NCBI RefSeq assembly: GCF_002119525.1
Contig: NZ_CP017917.1
Coordinates: forward strand, 1,426,001-1,490,000
Source of the DNA: Vibrio syngnathi
GTDB lineage: Bacteria > Pseudomonadota > Gammaproteobacteria > Enterobacterales > Vibrionaceae
Length of the DNA stretch: 64,000 bases
Reading direction: 5' to 3'
Shown one piece after another: positions 1 through 9,094 of this stretch. A program made the translations under genes and the position numbers. The notes under the pieces were generated by a model. That model made no database searches. It saw nothing but the letters and a program-made list of their open reading frames with translations, and was not told the DNA's origin. Numbering within the stretch: the first letter of the stretch is position 1; each line of letters opens with the position of its first letter.

Positions 1-180
1 AAAGCCAGGGATCTCACGAACACTTTGCAATAAACCAATATCCGCACCATCAAAATTCGCTTTCTCAATCACGAAGTTATTAAGCAGCGCCATCCAGCTC
101 GAAAACGCGATAGGGACAACAATTGAAATCAGTAATAAGAAGTTTTGCGGCGTTTTCCAGCTCGCGGTTTTATCGAACAT
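1..180 (-). CDS. MFS transporter, N-terminal part only
   Basis: The complement reads as an open N-terminus from an ATG at 180 to the window edge (about 60 residues). It starts MFDKTASWKTPQNFLLL, then a hydrophobic first membrane segment and the loop NFDGADIGLLQSVREIPGF, which is typical of the start of a major facilitator transporter (segment 1 followed by a loop that monitors the second helix). The ATG lies 11 bases inside the 3' end of the upstream kinase-like gene, so the two are probably translationally coupled. The rest of the gene is outside the window, so no substrate can be given. Confidence 0.7.
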   Translation of the reverse strand, partial: MFDKTASWKTPQNFLLLISIVVPIAFSSWMALLNNFVIEKANFDGADIGLLQSVREIPGF

Positions 181-1345
181 TGACGGACTCCTGTTCGTCT
201 AATTGGTTAAGCACTCGTAAGGTTAGTTGCTCGGTATACGGGTTGATCTTCCAATGCTCTAGACTCCAACCTTTAACAAAACGTTGAAAATCGGCCCACG
301 CGACGTAAAACATTGGTCGCCACGCGGCTTCAACATCCTCGGAAGAAAGTTGTGGTTGATAGTGCGTGAGAGCCTCTTTCAAGTATCGAAAGTAAGCCTC
401 TAATATATCGTGTTCAAGCTCTGCGCAATCTAGCGGCCTAACCGCGCTGCTCATGAACAAGGCGACGTCTTTCATCGCACAGCCACGCCCCACATATTGG
501 AAATCAACGGCAGCAGCGCGCTCGCTTTTTAAATCAAAGCAGAAGTTGGCAAGCTTAGCGTCACCATGTACCAAGGTTTGATATGGGCACGCCCTCAATA
601 GATTATCAATGTGCTGCGCTTGGCTCTTAAGCGGTAAATCAGCCAATGCGTTTAACTCGTCAGGCCGAGTGTCTAAATGCCAATATGTGCCGACTTGCCA
701 CAATGCAGCTGAATGTTCTTGATCTACATTGATGTGCTTTGCGTGAAAATTAGCGAGCCATTTAAGGCAAGCATCGCGTTGGTTTTGCTCTTCTAGTGTG
801 TAACCAGACGCCAGCTCAGGCTGAGTATCTTGGATTGCTAAATCATCAAAAGCAGCAAGCACATCAAACTGAGAAGTTAACGGAAAACCGATTTCGGCCA
901 AGTCTTGCATCACAATCAGCCACTCGTGCTCTTGTAACTCACATTGCAGCCCTACAGGTACAGGGCAACGCTCATCCCACTGTTGGGTAAACGACTGATA
1001 CCACGCGGTCTCAACTTGGTAAGAGTGCACCTTTCGTTGATGAGAAAGTTTGGTATTCCAACCCTTTGGGTGTTCTGCTTTATCCGGCAATGCGACATGT
1101 TTAACAATTACGCTGTTGAATGAAGAACGCCTTTCTTTAGAAAAAATCAAACGAACTAATTCACCATACCCGCCCCATAGGCTTTGAATCACCTGGACAT
1201 CAAACCCTTGGTGACAACCCAGTGAGGTCGCTATTTTTTGATAAAGCTCATTTTGATAAAGCTCTTGTTGATAAAGCTCTGGCTGATTTTGACTTGAACT
1301 CGCTATCGCTTGAGCTCGATTGTTTGACGATATTGATTGAGACAT
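170..1345 (-). CDS. APH/choline-kinase-like phosphotransferase
   Basis: A 391-residue protein of the aminoglycoside phosphotransferase/ecdysteroid-kinase-like fold. The catalytic loop is visible as LVHGDAKLANFCFD (Brenner motif HGDxKxxN) and the Mg-binding DFQ as AAVDFQYVGRG about 20 residues later. Enzymes of this fold move the gamma phosphate of ATP onto a small hydroxylated molecule; the substrate here is unknown. The N-terminus has a repeated ELYQ unit encoded by a 15-bp tandem repeat. It lies 10 bases after the GNAT gene and overlaps the MFS gene by 11 bases, so the three look like one operon. It could modify the molecule the MFS protein carries, which is inference. Confidence 0.75.
   Translation of the reverse strand: MSQSISSNNRAQAIASSSQNQPELYQQELYQNELYQKIATSLGCHQGFDVQVIQSLWGGYGELVRLIFSKERRSSFNSVIVKHVALPDKAEHPKGWNTKLSHQRKVHSYQVETAWYQSFTQQWDERCPVPVGLQCELQEHEWLIVMQDLAEIGFPLTSQFDVLAAFDDLAIQDTQPELASGYTLEEQNQRDACLKWLANFHAKHINVDQEHSAALWQVGTYWHLDTRPDELNALADLPLKSQAQHIDNLLRACPYQTLVHGDAKLANFCFDLKSERAAAVDFQYVGRGCAMKDVALFMSSAVRPLDCAELEHDILEAYFRYLKEALTHYQPQLSSEDVEAAWRPMFYVAWADFQRFVKGWSLEHWKINPYTEQLTLRVLNQLDEQESVNVR
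1238..1282 (-). repeat. 15-bp tandem repeat in the kinase N-terminus
   Basis: Three consecutive 15-bp units begin at 1238, 1253 and 1268, each starting TTGATAAAGCTC on the plus strand. On the coding strand they give the repeated peptide ELYQ plus one residue. The unit is a multiple of three, so copy-number change keeps frame. Confidence 0.85.
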
Positions 1346-1355
1346 ATACTCGTTG

Positions 1356-1646
1356 CTATGCTTTATCGGATAAAAGATGTGCCCACTGTGGCTGCCTATT
1401 CATATAGTGAATCACATAGCTACAAATCGGTACAATTTTAAAACCTGCTTGTTCAATTTCTGGCAATACCGACTCCATCATCACCTTACCGAAGCCCTTA
1501 CCCTGAAGCTCATCAGGAATACGTGTCGATGTGATATGTAGTACATCTCCGTCCTTTTGGTACTTAACAACCGCGAACTGGTTGGGTTTTAGCTCAACTG
1601 TGATCTGGTTCGCTTCTTGATCCCATTTTGTTGCGTGCATTCTCAA
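1356..1646 (-). CDS. small GNAT-family acetyltransferase (YjdJ/NATD1 type)
   Basis: A 96-residue single-domain acetyltransferase of the short COG2388 type. The acetyl-CoA loop is visible as ELQGKGFGKVMMESVLPEI, matching the R/Q-x-x-G-x-G/A signature, followed by FKIVPICSYVIHYMNRQP, the conserved end of this small family. Function in bacteria is largely undefined; it is expected to be a cytoplasmic N-acetyltransferase. The ATG at 1646 has an AGGAG ribosome site about 7 bases upstream. It is first in the leftward operon with the kinase-like and MFS genes, and is divergent from the PilZ gene. Confidence 0.8.
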   Translation of the reverse strand: MRMHATKWDQEANQITVELKPNQFAVVKYQKDGDVLHITSTRIPDELQGKGFGKVMMESVLPEIEQAGFKIVPICSYVIHYMNRQPQWAHLLSDKA

Positions 1647-1955
1647 CTCCTGAAAATAATTGATACGACAAACAATAAAAATTTGAAGTATTCATTCCTT
1701 GTAATAGACTAACTCAAGCTCATACAAATAGAACTAAGTACTTACAAACAAAGTAAATAACTCTGTGCCAGCGGCTTAATAACGAATTAGTAAAGATAAA
1801 GGCACTCTATAAACCCACGTAAGTACATTCGCCTAGTTTATGTGATTGCACTTAATTTATGTAATTGCACCTACTAAATCTAGCACGTATTTGCCCCTTA
1901 TTAGTAAGTTACCAATATAACAAACAGACGCATGTTGGCGCATGGAGAACATATA
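1647..1955. promoter_or_regulatory. divergent intergenic region with a 15-bp direct repeat
   Basis: This 309-bp AT-rich gap must hold promoters for the GNAT operon and the PilZ gene. Its only marked structure is a direct repeat, TTTATGTGATTGCAC at 1837-1851 and TTTATGTAATTGCAC at 1856-1870 (14 of 15 bases, 19-bp period), about 85-120 bases before the PilZ start. The roughly two-turn spacing would suit a dimeric regulator. The regulator is unknown. Confidence 0.45.
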
Positions 1956-2702
1956 ATGAACGCACCACTGAAGAAGCCTTTGGAGCATAATCAGGCACTT
2001 CAAGACCCTCGTAACCGTACCGTTTCTACGTTAAATAGCACTGATGCACTGGCCATGATTGAACACGGCAGTGAACTGACGTTAAATGTATCGACTCCGG
2101 TTGGCACCAAGTTTCTCGCCACCACAAAATTTATCGGTACGCACAGTGATAACTGCATTGTGGTAGAAGTTCCTGATGTATCTAACGAGGATCTGAGCTT
2201 TTATTTTCAAGAAGGTTTTTGGATGACAGCTCGTGCGTACTCTCTTCGTGGAGAAGGCGCTCTGATCCACTTTAAAAGCCAAATTCACCATAGGGTTGGG
2301 GATCCCTTCCCTATTCTTGTGCTCTCTACACCAAGCTCGATGCAAGTCACTCAACTGCGTAAAGAGACACGCTACGAGGTGAACTTAGCTTCCAGAATCA
2401 TCTTCAACGATCAACGAGCAAACTGTGAGATTAGAGACTTATCGAAAAGTGGTTGTCGTTTTGTTACCTCACCGACTTCTCGTGCAATTCAAATTGCCGA
2501 TCGAGTATCAATTGAAGTTACACCTGAGAACTACAATGGCCCACTTATACCGCCATTGAGGGGCATCATCTGTAATCTCCAAAAATCAACGCACTACGCT
2601 CGATACGGTGTCGAATTTGATGAAGCTGGCCGTTCTAACGCCAAACACTTGTTGGCGAAGCTGAAGTTCGATGGAACCAAGCTCTGCTTACGTAATGCTT
2701 AA
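1956..2702 (+). CDS. PilZ-domain c-di-GMP-binding protein (YcgR-like)
   Basis: About 248 residues with an N-terminal YcgR/PilZN-like beta-barrel region and a C-terminal PilZ domain. The two c-di-GMP motifs are clear: RKETRYEV (RxxxR) at the domain start and, about 35 residues on, RDLSKSGCRF (D/N-x-S-x-x-G). Proteins of this layout sense c-di-GMP and slow flagellar motors or affect surface behaviour; the exact partner is not shown here. I chose the ATG at 1956 rather than the in-frame ATG at 1932, because GGAGA lies 7 bases before the former. A strong terminator follows. It stands alone, divergent from the GNAT operon. Confidence 0.85.
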   Translation: MNAPLKKPLEHNQALQDPRNRTVSTLNSTDALAMIEHGSELTLNVSTPVGTKFLATTKFIGTHSDNCIVVEVPDVSNEDLSFYFQEGFWMTARAYSLRGEGALIHFKSQIHHRVGDPFPILVLSTPSSMQVTQLRKETRYEVNLASRIIFNDQRANCEIRDLSKSGCRFVTSPTSRAIQIADRVSIEVTPENYNGPLIPPLRGIICNLQKSTHYARYGVEFDEAGRSNAKHLLAKLKFDGTKLCLRNA

Positions 2703-2740
2703 GCGCCTGCCATAAAAAACCAAAGAAAAAGAACCCAAAA

Positions 2741-2775
2741 AAAAACAGCCATCGAGAATATCGATGGCTGTTTTT
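2741..2775. terminator. bidirectional intrinsic terminator
   Basis: A perfect 15-bp stem, AAAAACAGCCATCGA with its complement after a 5-base loop, has A-tract and T-tract flanks. It serves the convergent PilZ gene (ends 2702) and Lon-like gene (ends 2822). Confidence 0.93.
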
Positions 2776-2821
2776 CATTTACGCTTAACCGTTGTTTGGT
2801 TAGTTTACCTTAGGCATTAAG

Positions 2822-5182
2822 CTATTTGCGTAGCGCATTGAGTTTAGCTTGAGCGATACCGAAGATAGTATCGATTGGATAGCTCCCCTCGTCACTCGCC
2901 TCACCGGCGGCTTTGCCTGTAAACAGCTCAATCGCTTCGGTCACATGGTCGATAGCCCAAATATTAAACTCGCCCTTTTCAACCGCTTTTACGATGTCAT
3001 TACGCAGCATCAAATTGTGAACATTTGAACGTGGGATGATCACCCCTTGCTCATTTGAACGTCCTTTGATTTCGCACACATCAAAGAAGCCTTCAATTTT
3101 CTCGTTCACACCACCTATTGGCTGGGACTCACCGAACTGGTTCATCGAACCGGTAATCGCGATGTCTTGACGGTTTGGCTGCTTAGAGAATGCAGACACC
3201 ACCGCACAGAACTCGGCCATACTCGCGCTATCACCATCAACGCCACCATACGATTGTTCGAAGGTGATATTGGTCGTAAGCGGTACTTTCGCTGTCTTAC
3301 CAAATACCGAAGAAAGGTAAGCCGATAAGATCATCACCCCTTTCGAGTGAATACTGCCACCTAGGTCTACGTTTCTCTCGATATCAATCACTTCACCGTC
3401 ACCATAAGCCGTGGTTGCCGTGATCCGGTTCGGTGCGCCAAACATATGATCAGTCGTACTGAGTACAGACAGCGCATTGACCTGTCCAACCGCCTGACCA
3501 TCCACATGAATCAGTGTTGTACCGTTGGTGAAGGTTTCCATTACGCTGTCTTGCAGTCGCCCGACACGCATCTGTTGGTTAGATAGCGCCTGGTCGACAT
3601 GCGTAGCACGAATCAGGTTCGACTTCGCCCCTTTCGCCACGTAGTTTGACTCACGAAGTAGGTTGGCAATGTGTGCCGAGTGTAGCGACAACTTACTTTG
3701 GTCACCCGCCTGACGAGAGCTGTGCTCAATAATGCGAGCAATCGCTTTACGGTCACAATGCAGCATGTTGTTGTCGTGCACGATGCTTGAAATGAAGCGT
3801 GCGTAATGCATTTCAGAATCCGCAGTACGCTTCATCTCATCTTCAAAATCGGCCGTCACACGGAACAATTCACCAAACTCCGCATCGTAGTGTTGCAGCA
3901 GTTGGTAAGTTCGATAATCACCAAACAAAATGATCTTCACATCCAATGGAATAGGCTCTGGATCAAGCGATACCGCACCCGTTAACGTGACCTCTTTTTC
4001 TAATGACGTGAAGCTCAATTGACGCGAACGTAGCGCGCGCTTCAAGCCTTCCCACACATAAGGTTGTTCAAGTACTTTCACGGCATCCATCAGCAATACG
4101 CCGCCATTGGCTCTATGTAAGCTACCGGCACGGATTAATGAGAAGTCCGTAAATACAGTGCCTTTAAACGTTGCCGTCTCGACATAGCCAAACAGAGAGT
4201 GATAATTCGGATTCTCTTCAACCACGATCGGCAGCGTCTCCTCCTTCTGGCTCACAATCACGTTAACCTTGTAACGACGTGGCATTTTCTTATCCAAAGA
4301 GGCGGTCGCAACTTCTGCTTGCTCTGTGCTCTCTTCCAAGAAAATATCTGCGTTGTCGACAATGTCTTTACGCAGTGCCGTCAGGTACTTTTTGATATCT
4401 GGATATTGGCTGTAGTCTTGCTTCAACTGCTTGATGAAGTGCGTGATCACATCTCGCGCCGTATCATCATTAAGCTTTTGAATTTTCTCGGTATACGTCT
4501 CTTCAAGCTCGGTCAGCTCGCGAGAAATGGTTCGTAGGCCCACTTCCAATCCATCAATGGTTTTATCGAACTGGTCTTGCTCTTCCGGCGAAAGTAGATC
4601 GAAGCTCTCTTCGGTATGAAGATCATCCCCATTCATTGCGACAAACTGGTAATCCCCCTGAGTCGTGATCGTCAGGTTGATGCCCTTGTCTTTCGCTTCT
4701 TGGCTAATTGTTTCGAGCGCAGCTTGTTGCTTCGTGGCCAATTGGTTTTTAAGCCTATCTGCACGGCTAAAGTACATCTCATTGTCGAATGCGAGCGGCA
4801 TGGCTTTAAGCAATTTACGCATCAGCTTTTCAATGTCTTGCTTTAAGCTGCTGCCCACGCCACGTGGTAACTTGAGTACCTTCGGTGTGCGAATATCTTC
4901 AAAGTTCGCGATATAACACCAATCAAAAAGCTCTTGGACCTCTTGAGTGTGTCGGTTTAAATAGCGCAAAATCATGGTGCGCTTACCCAAACCATTTCGC
5001 CCTATCGCATAAATGTTGTAACCCTTTTCCTTGATTGACATCGCGAACTCAACGGCCTTTTGTGCACGTTCTTGCCCGACGATTTCGTCAATTGGAGCCA
5101 GTTCTTTGGTCGACTTACATGGTAGCTTATCGAGTTCCGCTACCTTATACAGCTGTTCTGTATTGAGTCTTTGCATCGCCAT
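2822..5182 (-). CDS. Lon-like ATP-dependent serine protease
   Basis: A 786-residue AAA+ protease of the LonB/YcbZ-like group (AAA_32 plus Lon_C), longer than E. coli YcbZ. Walker A is GRNGLGKRT at about residues 61-69. The C-terminal protease domain carries the serine/lysine dyad: S652 in GGVDGDSAS and K695 in GGVNEKIEG, 43 residues apart as in classical Lon. The motif is GDSAS rather than GPSAG. It is expected to degrade or process cytoplasmic proteins using ATP; substrates are unknown. The ATG at 5182 follows a GGAGG ribosome site. It is monocistronic, ended by the shared terminator at 2741-2775. Confidence 0.9.
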   Translation of the reverse strand: MAMQRLNTEQLYKVAELDKLPCKSTKELAPIDEIVGQERAQKAVEFAMSIKEKGYNIYAIGRNGLGKRTMILRYLNRHTQEVQELFDWCYIANFEDIRTPKVLKLPRGVGSSLKQDIEKLMRKLLKAMPLAFDNEMYFSRADRLKNQLATKQQAALETISQEAKDKGINLTITTQGDYQFVAMNGDDLHTEESFDLLSPEEQDQFDKTIDGLEVGLRTISRELTELEETYTEKIQKLNDDTARDVITHFIKQLKQDYSQYPDIKKYLTALRKDIVDNADIFLEESTEQAEVATASLDKKMPRRYKVNVIVSQKEETLPIVVEENPNYHSLFGYVETATFKGTVFTDFSLIRAGSLHRANGGVLLMDAVKVLEQPYVWEGLKRALRSRQLSFTSLEKEVTLTGAVSLDPEPIPLDVKIILFGDYRTYQLLQHYDAEFGELFRVTADFEDEMKRTADSEMHYARFISSIVHDNNMLHCDRKAIARIIEHSSRQAGDQSKLSLHSAHIANLLRESNYVAKGAKSNLIRATHVDQALSNQQMRVGRLQDSVMETFTNGTTLIHVDGQAVGQVNALSVLSTTDHMFGAPNRITATTAYGDGEVIDIERNVDLGGSIHSKGVMILSAYLSSVFGKTAKVPLTTNITFEQSYGGVDGDSASMAEFCAVVSAFSKQPNRQDIAITGSMNQFGESQPIGGVNEKIEGFFDVCEIKGRSNEQGVIIPRSNVHNLMLRNDIVKAVEKGEFNIWAIDHVTEAIELFTGKAAGEASDEGSYPIDTIFGIAQAKLNALRK

Positions 5183-5422
5183 CGCCGCCTCCTTAGTCCT
5201 TCATTACTTGGGTGTAGATAAAATCAGTGTAGATGTAATTACCTATAAATTTAGTGACTTACGCTGCACAGCTGTTCAACTGAACAAATAACACTCAATT
5301 TACCTCGTTTTTAGCATTAATCAGAGATTCAATTCACCAACTTAACGTGTGAATGATTTTAATTTGCAATTGATAATAAATATCATTAACATTTTGGGAT
5401 ATTTAAAATTAAGGATGTGGAC

Positions 5423-5917
5423 ATGGAAATTGAACGCTGCTGGATGCACTACCTAAAAGCTGAACAGTTAATGGAACAAGGTCATTGGCCCGAAGCACAG
5501 CGCCTCTATAATGATGTTCTCACCTCTCTTCCTCATCACATCCAAAACGCGGCATACCAAAGTGACATCAAACCCTGCCAGTTTGCTTGCTTAATTTCAG
5601 GCCTTAGAGACGCCAGTGTCGCTCAATCAGAGATTCTCAATCGTTTAGGCCAACAGCAACAAGCCTTCGATACCTTGAACCAATCTTATGCATTGATGCA
5701 ATTTATCTCTCTTGAAGGTACAGAGTTGATTCAACGTACCTTTAGGTTATTGGAAAAGCAGAGCGAAGATTTACTCAATCACCTGATCGCATTTTGCAGT
5801 GCTCAGCGCAGCTCACATTGGATGCTCGAGCTAGAACAAATTCAACGCGCTCATCACCATTTTGGGCAACTTAAAACCACTTCAGAAGTTCAATCTTCAC
5901 CTAATGTCTTAAATTGA
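5423..5917 (+). CDS. hypothetical TPR-like helical protein
   Basis: About 164 residues with no family I can name. The N-terminus (CWMHYLKAEQLMEQGHWPEA) has the spacing of a tetratricopeptide helix pair, and ILNRLGQQQQAFDTLNQSY resembles a second one, so an all-helical TPR-like scaffold is likely. No signal peptide or membrane segment is visible. I place the start at ATG 5423, 7 bases after AAGGA; an in-frame GTG at 5417 is less well placed. It ends 12 bases before the double ABC ATPase and is probably co-transcribed with it. Confidence 0.65.
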   Translation: MEIERCWMHYLKAEQLMEQGHWPEAQRLYNDVLTSLPHHIQNAAYQSDIKPCQFACLISGLRDASVAQSEILNRLGQQQQAFDTLNQSYALMQFISLEGTELIQRTFRLLEKQSEDLLNHLIAFCSAQRSSHWMLELEQIQRAHHHFGQLKTTSEVQSSPNVLN

Positions 5918-5929
5918 TAAGGATATATC

Positions 5930-7558
5930 ATGTCGGACCGGGCCATTCTTAAAGTTAATAATCTCTCCGTTAAATTCATAACCAATGATGGAATCATTGA
6001 TGCGGTAAAAAAGATTAACTTTACTCTTAATTCTAGTGAAACCTTGGCCATTGTTGGCGAATCGGGTTCAGGTAAATCTGTCTCTTCCAACGCTTTGATG
6101 CGTTTGCTTCCTGACAACGCCATTATCGATGCTCAATCGGAAATCGAATTTGAAGGTCAGTCGATACTCAAAAAGACTGAACGAGAGATGCAGTCAATTC
6201 GTGGTGACAGGATCGGAATGATCTTTCAAGAACCAATGACCTCTCTCAACCCATACTTACGCGTGGGCACTCAAGTGGCGGAAGCCATTATGTGTCATCG
6301 TAATGTATCGAAACCTCAAGCGAAACAGCGTGTACTCGAACTTTTCGACCTTGTACACTTACCAATGCCAGAACAGGCATACAACAAATACCCACATGAG
6401 TTTTCAGGCGGTCAGTTGCAACGCATCATGATCGCAATGGCTCTGATCAACGAACCAGACATTCTGATTGCAGACGAACCGACTACGGCTTTAGATGTAA
6501 CAGTTCAGGCTGAAGTGCTTTCTCTTATCAAAGAAATTCAAAGCAAGATGGGCATGGCGATTTTGTTCATTACCCATGATCTCGGTGTAGTGAAACACTT
6601 TGCCGACCGAGTACTCGTGATGTGTAAAGGGGAATTGGTCGAAGAAGGACTCACTCAAGAGCTATTCGAAAATCCTAAGCACGATTACACACGCATGCTG
6701 ATCAACTCAATTCCGAAAGGCGCTAAGGTTCCTGTAGAAGCATCGGCGCCAGAGCTACTGTGTGCCGATGATATCCGTGTTCAATTCTTGGTGAAATCCC
6801 ACTTCATTAAGAGTAAGAGTCAATATTTCGAAGCCGTAAAAGGCATCTCATTGACCCTGAAACAAGGCGAAACATTAGGTATTGTCGGTGAATCTGGCTC
6901 AGGTAAATCAACACTAGGACGCGCACTAATCGGCTTGCTGCCAAGTACAGGGCGTATTGTTTACAAAGGCCAAGACGTGAGTTTGTTAACCGACAAAGAA
7001 CGTCACAATCTCAAGAAAGATGTACAGATGGTATTCCAAGACCCTTATGGTTCTTTATCACCACGTATGACCGTTGGGGAAATCATCACTGAAGGTTTAA
7101 CGGTACATCAACCTCATCTATCCAAGAAAGAAAGATTAGAACGAGCTCGCAAAGCATTGATTGAGGTTCGCTTAGAACCCAATTCAATTAACCGCTATCC
7201 ACATGAGTTCTCGGGCGGACAAAGACAACGTATTGCGATTGCTCGCGCGTTGATTCTTGAACCATCTTTCATTCTATTGGATGAACCGACTTCAGCACTC
7301 GATCGCTCTGTACAACTGACGGTGATTGACCTGCTAAAAGACATTCAAGCCAAGCACAATATCGGCTTCCTATTCATCAGCCACGACCTTTCGGTAGTCA
7401 AAGCCTTATCGGATCGTGTATTGGTGATGCAGAAAGGTGAAGTGATGGAAGAAGGGTCTGCAGAAGAGATTTTCAATGCACCGAAAAATGACTACACCAA
7501 GAAATTAATCGCAGCGTCATTCGACTTAGAAAATAAATCGAAAAAAAATGCCGCGTGA
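5930..7558 (+). CDS. YejF-like double ABC ATPase, peptide/nickel transport type
   Basis: A 542-residue tandem ABC ATPase. Each half has Walker A GESGSGKS (about residues 43-50 and 320-327), a signature (FSGGQLQR, FSGGQRQR) and Walker B with DEPT; both halves end with the oligopeptide-transporter C-terminal extension (YTRMLINSIP, YTKKLIAASF). Length and order match YejF of the YejABEF peptide/microcin C importer. A tandem ATPase is normal for this family, not a recent fusion. Unusually, no binding protein or permease gene lies nearby; the only operon partner is the small TPR-like protein upstream. It may power permeases encoded elsewhere. Confidence 0.85.
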   Translation: MSDRAILKVNNLSVKFITNDGIIDAVKKINFTLNSSETLAIVGESGSGKSVSSNALMRLLPDNAIIDAQSEIEFEGQSILKKTEREMQSIRGDRIGMIFQEPMTSLNPYLRVGTQVAEAIMCHRNVSKPQAKQRVLELFDLVHLPMPEQAYNKYPHEFSGGQLQRIMIAMALINEPDILIADEPTTALDVTVQAEVLSLIKEIQSKMGMAILFITHDLGVVKHFADRVLVMCKGELVEEGLTQELFENPKHDYTRMLINSIPKGAKVPVEASAPELLCADDIRVQFLVKSHFIKSKSQYFEAVKGISLTLKQGETLGIVGESGSGKSTLGRALIGLLPSTGRIVYKGQDVSLLTDKERHNLKKDVQMVFQDPYGSLSPRMTVGEIITEGLTVHQPHLSKKERLERARKALIEVRLEPNSINRYPHEFSGGQRQRIAIARALILEPSFILLDEPTSALDRSVQLTVIDLLKDIQAKHNIGFLFISHDLSVVKALSDRVLVMQKGEVMEEGSAEEIFNAPKNDYTKKLIAASFDLENKSKKNAA

Positions 7559-7665
7559 AGGGAACTAATCAACATTAACAGCGTCTTATAAGTACATTCT
7601 GAATAATCTCCTAATGGATTGAAATCTAGAATGGATATAGCAAAAACTGGTTTGGCCGCCAAAAG

Positions 7666-7693
7666 AAAAATGTCGCATGGATGCGGCATTTTT
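7666..7693 (+). terminator. intrinsic terminator after the ABC ATPase
   Basis: A hairpin with arms AAAAATGTCGCAT and ATGCGGCATTTTT ends in a T run, about 110 bases after the ABC gene stop. One G-T wobble is present. Confidence 0.85.
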
Positions 7694-7856
7694 CGTTTCT
7701 GGCGTATATGAAAAATCAACTCAGTGATTCGAGCCAGTGATTATGAAGGTCTGCTCAAGTTGACGGACTTTAAACAGGGTTAGCTGATAGTCGGGTCATA
7801 GTAGCAGAGCAGATTCGCTCAACTCATTTTTGGACACAAACGTGCTAGAACTATTG
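7694..7856. other. intergenic, nothing recognised
   Basis: Between the ABC terminator and the first attC-like site I see no ORF with a ribosome site, no clear hairpin and no repeat shared with the rest of the window. Confidence 0.5.
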
Positions 7857-7916
7857 CACTAACAAGCTTCTGCCTGATTAGAAAAAGTATCTTGAAACCT
7901 TAAATGCTTGTTAGGC
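7857..7916 (-). repeat. attC-like recombination site (60 bp) after the PIN gene
   Basis: On the minus strand the site runs from R-box GCCTAAC (7916-7910) to R'-box GTTAGTG (7863-7857). CTAACAAGC and GCTTGTTAG are perfect 9-bp complements at the ends. It starts about 5 bases after the stop codon of the PIN gene, the usual position of an integron attC. Inner L boxes are not obvious, so this site is weaker than the one at 9095-9190. Confidence 0.6.
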
Positions 7917-7920
7917 GAAT

Positions 7921-9063
7921 TTAGTAAATGTCCTGCACCTCTAGCTTTTCTAGGCTTACATCACAACTGATATTACTTTTCTCGGCGCCAAGATACGACA
8001 AATGCACTTGGAGCTGGCTTGTTTCAATATCGGTTTCGATGCCACTTAACTCCACAACCCCCTTAAACACAACCTCGATGCTACCTGTCACTCTAACTTT
8101 GCTTGATTCTTCAATTTCAGATTTCGAGAGCGCTTTTCGATATTCATATGAGAGTGATTCATACGCATCATTTTCACAATAAAATGACAGTTCTGCTTCA
8201 CATTCAGCAGCAAGCACATACGCAAATTTTCCATTACCCAAGTAGCGAGGGTAATCGACAAAAATTTCCTTTAAATTCCGAACATGCACTTCATGTTCAG
8301 TTAGCTCAATATTACTAAGGTCATATGGTAGCTCTACAAAGTCTTCATCATAAAAGCCTTCGACTTCAACTAGATAGTTGTCCGTTAGATACTGAGAAAT
8401 CTCATAGCTAGAATCAGACGTTGAAAGAGTTTCTATTATAGATGTGACTTTTCTTTCACTTGCGTTCAGTTCATCAAGAGTTGCTTTCAGCTGCGGGATT
8501 CTGATTACGTCAGTGAGGTCTTTAAAAAGGACTACATTATCGATGTCTTTTATTGCTTCAATTAATGCGCCATCTTTGGCAACAACAAACAACTCACCTT
8601 CTTTCGCCAGCTTGTTTATAGCATCTAAAATCACAGCATCTGGGATGTCTTCTCTTTGCTTTTTATTACGGAACGCCCCTGTTCCAGAAAAGTAAGATTT
8701 AAAGACATCATCAATTGAAGTATCCGAGATTAATGGCACCAAAACCTTATTATCTTCTACCCATGTATCTACGAATCGATCTGCTTCTTTTATTGACGAT
8801 GACACAAAATTTGTAAACTGTCTTACGACAAACTTATCTTTATCCAAAATAGATTTTCTATTTAGATTGTCTAATGCTGAGTTTAGTTTCTTCAATTCAC
8901 CTTCAGCTTGGTCTTGTCTTTTACTTTTATATTCCTTCAGTACCATTTCAGGAATAACTAAGCAAATTGCATCACTTTTGATCAGTCTCTGTAAAACTTG
9001 GAATCGAGATGATTGCAAACCTTCCTGATGCAGAATGTTGGTATCTAAAAGAATTTTAATCAT
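7921..9063 (-). CDS. PIN-like domain protein (DUF4935 type)
   Basis: A 380-residue protein beginning MIKILLDTNIL, with the first PIN acidic residue at D7. A conserved Glu follows in CLVIPEMVLKEYKS, and a second acidic cluster in REDIPDAVILDAINKLAKEG precedes LFVVAKDGALIEAI; together these form a PIN nuclease-like fold of the DUF4935 class. The C-terminal half (about residues 230-380) is a predicted beta-rich region with no name I recognise. PIN proteins cut RNA; the target here is unknown. Base composition is lower in GC than the sugar genes. It is bounded by attC-like sites, suggesting arrival as a gene cassette beside a HEPN-type gene. Confidence 0.75.
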   Translation of the reverse strand: MIKILLDTNILHQEGLQSSRFQVLQRLIKSDAICLVIPEMVLKEYKSKRQDQAEGELKKLNSALDNLNRKSILDKDKFVVRQFTNFVSSSIKEADRFVDTWVEDNKVLVPLISDTSIDDVFKSYFSGTGAFRNKKQREDIPDAVILDAINKLAKEGELFVVAKDGALIEAIKDIDNVVLFKDLTDVIRIPQLKATLDELNASERKVTSIIETLSTSDSSYEISQYLTDNYLVEVEGFYDEDFVELPYDLSNIELTEHEVHVRNLKEIFVDYPRYLGNGKFAYVLAAECEAELSFYCENDAYESLSYEYRKALSKSEIEESSKVRVTGSIEVVFKGVVELSGIETDIETSQLQVHLSYLGAEKSNISCDVSLEKLEVQDIY

Positions 9064-9094
9064 TTTATTTCTGGATACTCCAAATTATCGATTC

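Noticed and set aside
5930..7558. Recent gene fusion of two ABC ATPases.
   Set aside because: A tandem double ATPase is the normal form of YejF-like proteins.
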